Shown one piece after another: positions 51,609-61,381 of a DNA stretch of 64,000 bases (position 1 is the first letter of the stretch; every line of letters starts with the position of its first letter). The notes under the pieces were generated by a model. The model ran no database searches. It had not been told where the DNA came from and saw only the letters and a list, made by a program, of their open reading frames with translations. This stretch comes from Hybos culiciformis (taxonomy: Eukaryota; Arthropoda; Insecta; Diptera; Hybotidae), in assembly GCA_964007475.1 (NCBI GenBank), contig OZ023274.1:72861303-72925302 (forward strand), in the 5' to 3' direction. The translations under genes were made by a program, and so were the position numbers.

Positions 51609-51913
51609 AATTCGCCGAAAACACAATTCACCGAAAACACAATTCACCGAAAACATAATTCACCGAAAAAAGAATTCACCTAAAACACAATTCATCGAAA
51701 ACACAATTCAAAAATAGCCGCGATTTTTTAACCGAACTCAACATGTCTATAATTTTCGGTGAATTGCGCTTTCGGTGAATTGTATTTTCGGTAAATTGTG
51801 TTTTCGGCGATTTTTTAATCAAACTCAACATGTATATAATTTTCGGTGAATTGTGTTTTCGGTGAATTGTGTTTAATACTATTTGCGGTGAATTATGTTT
51901 TTGGTGAATTGAC
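51609..51913. repeat. Inverted arrays of a 16-bp repeat
   Basis: The left array (51609-51704) has six head-to-tail units of AATTCACCGAAAACAC with single-base variants. The right part (about 51753-51913) has seven or eight units of the reverse complement, GTGTTTTCGGTGAATT, with variants. The right part itself contains a duplicated block of about 87-bp period: GATTTTTTAA, then AACTCAACATGT, then the TTTTCGGTGAATTG unit, at about 51722 and 51809. No open frame crosses the arrays. The order is forward array, spacer, reverse array, so the region could fold into a large cruciform or act as clustered binding sites. Confidence 0.85.
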
Positions 51914-52032
51914 GTGACATGTTAAAAAACATACAAGCAAATTTTTTCTTATTTTTATTGTTATTATTTTGCGCCCCTTATATTTTGGCGCCTATGATTT
52001 AGTGATCTAAATTCTATAGCACTAAATACAAC

Positions 52033-52241
52033 CATAGATTAAGAATACAGAAAGATTTATAGTTTCATACAACATTATTTTTGGTATTTTTATGTGAATG
52101 TGTTAGTAAAACAAAATAAAATACGTGATAATTACCAATGTATGAAAATAATTTTATTTAGTTTTACGAACACCTTCACATAAAAATACCAAAAAAGGCT
52201 GAAAAAAGAAGCTATAAATCTTTCTGTATTCTTAATCTATG
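52033..52241. repeat. Long inverted repeat (foldback) of 209 bp
   Basis: The outer 30 bases (52033-52062) begin CATAGATTAAGAATACAG and are matched exactly, in reverse complement, at 52212-52241. An inner pair containing TTGGTATTTTTATGTGAA and TTCACATAAAAATACCAA extends the arms, with different sequence between the two blocks. It lies just inside the right end of the TTAA-flanked element. It may be a nested MITE or part of that element. No target duplication is visible. Confidence 0.8.
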
Positions 52242-52295
52242 ATATAACATAACGATCCCCTACGCATTAAAAATATATAAATGTTTGTACTTTTG

Positions 52296-52303
52296 CCAGT
52301 ACT
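52296..52303. repeat. Target site duplication, left (CCAGTACT)
   Basis: CCAGTACT directly before TAGTGAATCC, repeated exactly at 53027-53034. Confidence 0.9.
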
Positions 52304-53026
52304 TAGTGAATCCAAATTACTCGGGTTTTAGATTACTCGGATATTCGAGTAATTTATATCTACATAACCCGAGTAACTCGAGTCTCGGGTAAAAATGAAT
52401 AAAAAAAATAACTCAATTTTTTTTTTAATTACGTGGTTTTATTTGGTTAGCTCTGAAATGAATTGAATTTATTAAAAAAAATATAAAAAATAACTAAATG
52501 AAACATGTAATTAAAACTATATCGTATTTAATTCAATGATTTAGTTTTGGAATTAAATGAAAAGAAATATAAAAAAATAACTAAATATGAAACATGTAAT
52601 TCAAACTTTCATATTTAATTTAATGGTTTTACTTATTAGATAAAAAATAGTATTTAACGACTACAAGACCATTTAAAGTATTCGTTTTCATTTGAGAACG
52701 TAGTTTTTTAATGAAATTTGATGCTACTGAAAACACCCTCTCACTAGCAGTTGAAGTTGGTGGGATTTCTTGGTATAATTTTTCCATATGTTCGCCTCGT
52801 TTGCAGTGATCACAATTAAATAGTTTTAGCTCTCGCTCCAATAATAAGAATTTTGATAAAGAACCTTCATAACACTCATAATTGTTTTTTGCAGTTCATT
52901 ATACGCAGAAATTTTTCAAAATTGATACTTGATATCGGTTAGAATTTTTTCGAGTAGTCGAGTACTCGAAAATAAGATAAAAAATTCGAGTACTCGGGTA
53001 CTCGATAATCGGCATTGGATTCTCTA
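52304..53026. mobile_element. Non-autonomous hAT transposon, 723 bp
   Basis: The left end TAGTGAATCCAA and the right end (reversed) TAGAGAATCCAA form the inverted termini, with an exact 8-bp duplication CCAGTACT. Both subterminal regions carry many CGAGTACTCG and ACTCGGGT repeats, likely transposase-binding sites. The interior keeps the C-terminal end of a transposase gene on the minus strand (52629-52895). The termini differ from those of the hAT at 10416-11142, so this is a separate family with the same architecture. Confidence 0.9.
52629..52895 (-). pseudogene. hAT transposase C-terminal fragment (hATC region)
   Basis: An open minus-strand frame of 88 codons ends at a TAA (52629-52631) and contains IPPTSTASERVFSVASNF, followed by KLRSQMKTNTLNGLVVVKYY. 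This is the hATC signature (PxTSxxSERxFS) found near the end of hAT transposases. A TGA upstream closes the frame, and the catalytic core, DNA-binding domain and start codon region are missing. It is the retained tail of a deleted transposase within the 723-bp element. The frame is uninterrupted over its length, so decay has been limited since the internal deletion. Confidence 0.88.
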
Positions 53027-53034
53027 CCAGTACT
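53027..53034. repeat. Target site duplication, right (CCAGTACT)
   Basis: Exact second copy of the duplication flanking the hAT element at 52304-53026. Confidence 0.9.
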
Positions 53035-55268
53035 TGTACCTGTAACTTTTATAATATATCGATAGTGATATGATACAGGGAGGTTCTGTGATATTACAAA
53101 AAAATTTTGACTTCTGAATAAATGTTAAAATTTTTGTTGTATCGAAATCTATACAAAAATGTTTTCAATATTTTCTTTTATAACTTCTTCTAAAATTTTT
53201 TTATCTTTTCAATATTATTATTTTTTTTGAACCTTCAATTTTTGTGTTAATAATTTTTGAATCTGAAAAGTGTCATTAAAGTTTCGAAAAACTGATTTGA
53301 ATTTTTTTTTGTCATACAAAAAGAAAAATTATTTGAAGTTTATTTACATTTTTACTATAGAAATTTAAAGATTTCTCCAATTAAATTAAAATTATTAACT
53401 TTAAAAATTAATTCCGAAATTATAATTATTGACTTTTAGTTTCAGTACCAAAATTATAGAAATTTTAGTACCAAAATAATAAAAATTATTTTTGTATTTT
53501 TATATACATTTTGTATCAAGACGTCAAACGTAATTTGAAGAGTTAGTTTAATATAATTAACCCACGAGAGCCAACACATAACACGGTCTCTTTAACACCT
53601 TAGTTGACATTTTTTAAGTGAATTAATATTCTAACTAATACTATTCTATGTTAATAGTTTACTCAGTATACTCTCAATCAAGTTATAATCATATTTGTAT
53701 GCTTCTGCAAGCTTATCGTTTTTAATATTAAAAGGGATTAAGTTCATTATTTTAAATTTTTTTAATGTTTCCTTCATTTTGTTGATTGTATATATAAAAT
53801 AAATGATATTAATTTATTCTTTAATGAAAAATTTAATATTTAATTTCAAGGTTTCATTAAAAATTTCAGAATTTTTTTTTTTTTTTGATAAATTAAAAAG
53901 ACAAAATGTCACTAAAGTTTTTGAAGTCTAAAATTGATTCCCAGGCGGCAATTTGTTTTCTATTTTTTTTTTTTTATTTATTTATTTACAAACATTTCAA
54001 AAATATTTCTTCAAGTAAAATTTTTATACTAAAAATAGAAAAAAAAAAAATGTTTTCCACCCACAGAAAAAGATAAAAAATAATACTATGCTTTACTTGT
54101 TAGTTTTTTTTTTCTCTGCTCAAAGGATAATCCACAAAAAAAAATATAAATATATAATGTTGAATGAAATTACTTAGAAAATTTTATTTTATCATCATTA
54201 ATTACTTTTCCAGAAAATTTATTTCAGAAAAAGTAATAAAGTATTTTTCCAAAGAATTTTTTTTTTTTCTGTTTTTATTTTTAATAATAATAAGCTAAAA
54301 AGAATTTAATTTTCTTTATAAACCAAACAAAAAAATGACCAAGACTTATTAATATTCATTTTAGACACCATATAATCGTATTCTATCTAAATATATATAT
54401 TTAAAGTAAAAATTTTTATTTAAAAGGAATAAAAATTGAACAGCTGAAAGAAAGGTGTATTTTATATATAGAAATATACAGTGTCAGAGGAATTACTTTC
54501 TTTGACAAGGAACAGAAGGAAAATAGCATATTATTAAATAAAATCATTGACATAATTTTAAAACAATTTTATATTGTGCATATTATAATAAATTATATCA
54601 CTGATGTTATTGTTGAAGCTTAATAATTTAATTGTCAGTTATCAGTACATTATAGTGAGTTCAAGCGAATGAATTTATTTTTATCAATAAAACTCGGTAA
54701 TATTATATATTTAGAATTCATAGATTTTAAAATCGATAAATACCAGATTTCAAAATTATGTGTTTAACCTTTTTGCGCCTCGTTCTTGTCAGCCAAATTA
54801 TGTTATTTCAAATTTACAATATAATGAACGCTTTCCAAATTTTAAAACTTAATAACACTGTAACAGTCTACAGACTGAACATGCTAAGAACTTGGACAAA
54901 GTTTTAAGCATAAATCTCAGTTATTTTAACTTTTAATACAAATATAATTATATTTTCTATAAATTTTTATTAAATTATATTTGACCTGTGTGTTGTATTT
55001 TTATTTAATTTTGATCTTATGTTCTACAATTTTATTTTTTAATTCATTCCTTCTTTAATATACTTTTGCTTGAATTTGCTTTATTGAATACGCGAAAATT
55101 GAAAACCTTGGACTTCTATAATTAATTTTATGATGTTGGAAATTGCATAATTTTCTTTATTTTTCAGCAAGCAAAAAAAAAAAAAACAAAATAAATATTA
55201 TATTATTTTATATACTTTATTCTTTTACGTTTTTGTTATTTAAACTTGCACATAATTTTTTATGACAT

Positions 55269-55343
<75 letters not shown>

Positions 55344-58300
55344 AATATTTCTGAATATCATTGAGAATTAATTGTTATTTCCTTTCCATTTTTATTAATT
55401 CGGAACAAAATTTTGAGGTACCTATAACCTTACACATTTGTTATATTTATATAGTATTTTCTTTATTTCTTTTTTGGTTTTTATATATTTTTTTTTTTTG
55501 ACATAGTCAATAAAACCCGTCATAGTGTATGGAATTTTGTTGATGACTTAATAAGAGTCTAGGGAATTTATTATAAAAATATAAACGAAAAACAAAATGT
55601 AATAAATCTTTTTATGGGATTTTTCTTACTGTTTTCTTTGGTTTTTCTACAAATAATTATTTTATAAGACTCATAAAGTTTTGCAAAAAAAAAACAAAAA
55701 AAAAAAATATATATATAGGTTTTTAATGACCACCCTGAGGATTAGACTAGAATTTTTAAGATTTTTTATTAATTACACATTTATTGATAAACATTGTTAA
55801 TTACATTAATATGAATTCTTTTACTAATTTTGCTGGTAATAATTACACAAATTTGTAGTAATATAGTTATGTATATGGAGAACAAAATATATACGTTCTC
55901 ATAAAGTTTCTAATATTATGCTAATTTGCGTTAAATTTTCCAAAAACTACATTATAGAAGTCTATAATTTTTTTTTATTAATTAATCCTTTTAATGTTAT
56001 TTAACATTATGACACTAAAGAAGCTTCCAAAAAAAACCAAACTTTTGATTTACTTTTTTTATATATGAATAAAAAAATCAAATTTTCATTATTCCCAGTT
56101 CTTTCTTGAACATATCCGTGATTATACTAGCAGCACATCAAACATCCTTTCGGAACTAAAACATTATCGTAACAATATTATCAAAATGCAAACATAAAAT
56201 TTATTTCTGTTATTTGTATTCTAAATTTTACGTTTGTTTTGATATGAATTATGTTATTTTTGTTTGAAATTTTAACTGCGTTTAATTTTAGCGTGATTAA
56301 CAAAATGTTTATCTCTATATATAATGGAATATAGTGTAAAAATAAATTAATTTAACATTAGAATCACATTGAATTCATTTTCAAAATAATAATAACAAAT
56401 AAAATAATCTCTTTCAAAAAGTATAAGCTCATATACTTAACATTTACTTATCAATTTTATATTATTATAAAAGAAAATAATTGTAATTGTGTTCGATGTT
56501 ATTATTTATATATTAAACTATATCTCTCTACATTGTTATTTCATTGATTTTTTTTATTAATATATGATTACCATCTATGTGTTATTAATGAATTCTTATA
56601 AATGAATCTATTGTTACGAAATATAATTATATTTTCATTCAATAATGTTTTAAAAGAAAAAAAAATCATTCATTCAATTATATAGAAAATAATTTTTTTT
56701 AAAAAAAATAATTGCATTAATTACGCATATAAGGTTTTGAAAAAGAAAAATAATTCCAAATGGGCACAAAAGACCTATAAAATTGCAAATACACTGTGTA
56801 CATTATATGAAAAAGACTTTATTACGGGCTTTTTGACTAAATAATACTTTAATGAAAAGTATCCTAAGGAGGTTATTTCTAAAATGAATGCACATTAACA
56901 GCAATCGAAAGTTAATTTCAAAGAACATAATATATAATTTATGTTGAACTCGCAACAAAAATGAAAATAAACTTAAATTATGCAATATTTTTTACTTCAC
57001 ACACTCTTGCCTTTCTTCAATCGAATGAAGCAAAATATAAATGCAAATGAGTACACATTCTAACAAACCAGCTGTTGGATAACATATCAGCACATGAGAC
57101 AAAATAATAATAATTAAACGACATAAATCTTTAGCATTATTTCGCAAAAATAATTGAATATATGGTCATTGTATAAGTAGTGCGAATATAACATGCATGT
57201 ATATTCCAATTTAATTTCTAAATATATGTATATAATATAAAACTACATTATATTTCATTTTCATGTCCTTCCGTATAATTATGGCAAATACAAAAATTAA
57301 AAAAAAATATATAATGAACGCATTTCGACGAATCAACTTAAAGAGATAAACAAACAAAAACTTTATCCTTTCTTTATGTATACTATAAATATATGCATAT
57401 ATATATTCATTTCTATATTAATACACATTTTATATAATACAATATAATGAAACTATAGAAATACTATAGAAAATATTTTGAAATAATAAAACAACATAAA
57501 ATCAAAAATAATCCAGTATGTATGTACATATAATTCATAAAATATAATGTGTAATTAAAATGGATTTTACAGGGATTTTTATCTTCACACTGCTGCTGCT
57601 GTAAATTAACTTGTTTCTGTTATAAAAAAAAATATATTATATATGTATTTATATAATTATCACAAAATCAAAACAAAGTCGGGAAAAATGTTTTTTTAAT
57701 CATGTCTCTCTCTTTCTGTTAATAATCAACCTACATTAACAAATTAATCCTAAAATTAACATTATAATGATAAAGTTTTTTGTCAACTTTTGTCAGTTTT
57801 ATATTTTTAATGCGATTTGATGATTTTTTTTTTATGTTTATTTTTTTTTTTTTTTTTTTTTAAAGTTAATTAATTAGATAAAAGTTAAAAACTTTAAGTT
57901 AACAAAAAAAAAACTTTTTCTAACAGACAAAATACATTTTTTTTTTTATTTTTTTTTTAACTGATAATGTTATGGGTTGACAAATTACAGATCAAAAGAG
58001 ATTAATTTTTAATGAAACTGTTTAATGTTGGTTTAAAAAGAATAAAAAAAATTGTTAAAAGTTCCCGACACAGTCGATGTTTTACTTAGTTTGTAGAAAA
58101 TAATGTAATCACTTCTGTTAGTCTAAAATTGATATAATGTCGTTATATTGAATGGAGGGAACTAAAAACTCATGTTTATTATTGACTAGCAGCAGTGTAT
58201 TGTTGGTTGAATTCAATTATTAAATTTATAGTGAATAATATATTTTAATGATAACATTTAATAGTATGAAATATATAAAATCGACAAAAATAAATTAAAA

Positions 58301-61253
58301 CATATTACATTCTTTTGGAATTTAAAATAATAGAATAAGTTTCGGTCCGGAATAGTTAAGAAAAATTTACATATAAAAATTTATTCCGGAAATATTTTAT
58401 TTCATTTTAAACTATAAGAAACCAAATTATTATACTCAACATTTGCTGTCAAAGTATCAAATATCATTTTGTTATTTAAAATTATCAAATTTTGTTTACT
58501 TTTTTAATATTTTTATTTAATTTTATTTATTAAATTATACAATGCGAACGGCAATCATTATTCCAGAATAATTAGTAGAATAATTTTTAAATTCAAATTC
58601 AATATAATAGTACTATATATATATATATTCACATGGAATAAATAATTATAGCTGCGAAAACATTTTATATACTAATTCTTTTAGCATATATAATATTATA
58701 CTAATTTTTTAATTCATATTCAATTAAAATTTTCTCAGCATTTCGATAAGGAAATCAATAGAAACCAATTTACTTTTCATTCATTACTCAGAAATGTTAC
58801 TATTAATGATATATAATTCATTGTCTGCTGTTTTAGCAATCTCTCTCCAAGGTTGTGACCTGATTTTTTTTTTCGTTCTATTAATTAAAAAATTAAGGTA
58901 TTAATTTTGAAATTTCTGTTTTTCGAGAAAATTTTTAAATTCATTTTCTTTATTGATAAAAAAATAAAAAAAAAAATAAATTCCGAATTAATAATTAAGA
59001 ATTTATTATTATTTTCTTTTAAGAAGTAATTTAAAAAGGAAAAAAAAAATAAATAAAATTTTTTTTTCCTTCGAATACAAAAAAAAAAAATACTTAGGTG
59101 TTTTAATTGAGTCAGCAGATTAAAAAGGATTGAAAGATTGAAGGACTTGAAAATAATAATAATAATAATAGTATAGCTAATATAAGAAAAATGAAAATTC
59201 AGTATTTTTCTCATTCACAAGAAAAAGTTAAAACAAAATTTTGTTTTTTTCCCTTTAAAAAGCATACTTCTCGGAAATAATTTTTTTTTCTCATTTTCCT
59301 TAATATTTTACCATTATAAATTAACTTTTATTTTTTTATTTTTTTGTTTTACTTTTATTTTTGTTCTAACTTAGAAAAAAGCAAGTTAAAAAGCAAAAAG
59401 TTCTTAATAATACATGTCACGTTTACAAGAAACAGCAACATCAACAGAAAATATCGACTTTATTTCCGGTATAAAATTAAAAAGAATAATTTTCATTACG
59501 ATAATTACTTTTATTATTATTATTTTTATTTTATTTTTTTTTGTTTTTCTCCATCTAAGAAAGAAAATCACACGGAAAAGTTTGGATTTAGAGAAGATAT
59601 AAAAAATATAAAAAAAAAAAACAATTTTTATATATTTTAAACAAAAAAATAAAAAAAAGAGAAAATAACTAGTAGAACAAAAAAAAGAATCTCGAACATA
59701 AAATTTGCATACAGAAAAATAGGATTAACAAGTAAAAATATAAAAAAATTTATTATCCTTGAAGGATAAAGTTAAAAAAAAAAATTTATATATATATATT
59801 TTTTTGCCTACGTTAGGCCGTTAAACCTAACACCAAAAAATATAAAAAACACATAGCTAAGTATTTTTTTTCCTAATAAAAATGTTTAGAGGAACAAATT
59901 TAATTTTTGAAATATAATTTTGTTTATTTAAAAATTTTTTTTTAAAATGAAATGAGAATTTTCATTTCTGGCCTCTTGAAAAATAGTACAAATGTTTTAA
60001 GGAAATTCCGGGAAGACGATGTTGAACTGATGTTGCTGAATTTTGTCATAACACTTTACAACAGTATGTAGGCTTATTTGTCATACTCAAATATCAGATT
60101 TACATAAAAATATTATATAATTAACTTTGCAACAATTATACTTCAGGAATAGCCGTCTTACCCTTTAGTAATAAATACATAATAAATAATACAGTTTCCT
60201 GTCCATAACTTACATCAAATATGTACACAAGCTTAAAGTTAAATTTATTGTTTATTTATTAACATGGATAACTGATCAATTCTTGATTTTTAGAATGTGA
60301 GACGGTTTTAAAATATGAACGTTAAACAATATTTCTTTATTTTTTCCTGATATGGAAAAACAAATCTACATTATTCTACTCATAAAACAGAATTTTTACA
60401 AGTTTTTTAGTATATATCTAAAACTTATAGTACTGTAGTCAAAGTATCACAGCATAAAGTCAAAAAACTAAAAAAAAAAAAATAATAATTATATAATTAT
60501 TCCACCAAAAAAAAAAAATCCTATAATCTCAGTAAAATTAATGAATTCTTGCAAAATGTAGCATAAAAAATAACTCTGTAATCATTTAAGTTCGTAATTA
60601 AATTCTTTTATAAAATATTAAAGAGTTGAATTGTTGAATAAAAAACATTATTTTCTATTCAATTTTAATTTTTTTGAACAAATTTTCATTTTAAAAGTTT
60701 TCATAATTTCTGATTAAGCTTTAATTGCATTCTAAATTTCTTCAATAAAAAAAAAAACAATTTTTTTTTCTTCTTCTACAAAATAACTACTACCAAACTT
60801 AATAAATATTTTAAATTTTTAACCTTAATTTATTATCGAAATAAAATTGAATGGTTTGAAAGTGGAATAAATTTCCAAAAGCTCTATATATGAACAAATA
60901 GATATTTTTTACTTTAAAATCTTCAGAGATATTTTAATTTTCTATTTTCTGAACATTATTGTACAGTTCGATCTTTTGAAATTTTTAATTTACACTCTAA
61001 GAAATAATTTCTATTAAATATTTATATTATTTTATATTTATTGAAGCTTACACAACATTAACTTAAAACAGCATTTAAGTGAAACTTTTAAATATTTATG
61101 TTAAAACGAAAGAAAATTTGATATTCTATTTTTTATTTATATGTTTATTACAGGGCAGTTGAAGACAAATTATTTTTTTTAAATTTCAATTCAATTATCT
61201 ATTATTTACAAACAAACCTTCTTATTGGTTTTTTCTGTCAAGAAACTATATTT
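53035..61253. other. AT-rich DNA without recognisable genes
   Basis: No gene or bounded element was recognised in 8.2 kb. Contents are poly-A/poly-T runs, a long AT dinucleotide array (55274-55339) and low-complexity open frames at 58885-59640. Confidence 0.6.
55274..55339. repeat. AT dinucleotide microsatellite, 66 bp
   Basis: About 33 uninterrupted AT units. It is fully self-complementary and likely unstable in length, and could be mis-sized in an assembly. Confidence 0.95.
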
Positions 61254-61381
61254 TAAAAAAACAACACAAACACTTAGTTCAAGTGAGGCAAATTGAAAAA
61301 TTGACACAAATTCCAATCCGAGGTGGGAATCGAACCCACGACCGAAAACGCCGTAGGATACCATTACACCATGACGGTCGA
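61254..61381 (-). mobile_element. tRNA-derived SINE
   Basis: On the minus strand the sequence starts near 61381 with a tRNA-like head. It has GGTGTAATGGTA (A-box/D-arm-like), an anticodon-like stem ACGGC/GTCGT around a 7-base loop, and GTGGGTTCGATTCCCAC, a perfect T-arm containing the B-box. The stems are merged without a variable loop and the acceptor stem does not pair, so this is not a working tRNA. A body (GGAATTTGTGTCAATTTTTC) and a TTTGTGTTG-poly-T tail follow. The tail and body are shared with the truncated copy at 15530-15596. Transcription would be by RNA polymerase III from the internal A and B boxes, and mobility would need LINE proteins. Confidence 0.8.

Larger units (their letters stand above)
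51319..52270. mobile_element. TTAA-flanked element, 944 bp, piggyBac-like termini
   Basis: TTAA stands at both borders (51319-51322 and 52267-52270). The inner ends are TGCGTAGGGGA and its exact reverse complement TCCCCTACGCA. TTAA duplication with short inverted ends is the piggyBac pattern. No transposase coding was recognised. The interior holds inverted arrays of a 16-bp repeat (51609-51913) and a long inverted repeat (52033-52241), and may be composite. It sits 17 bp after the core of the palindromic MITE and ends 34 bp before a hAT element. Confidence 0.75.

Noticed and set aside
51609..51913. Possible CRISPR array
   Set aside because: The units are contiguous without unique spacers, and the setting is eukaryotic transposon DNA.
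58885..59640. Open frames of 98-109 codons on both strands
   Set aside because: Again homopolymer-derived, with no recognisable motif or splice context.
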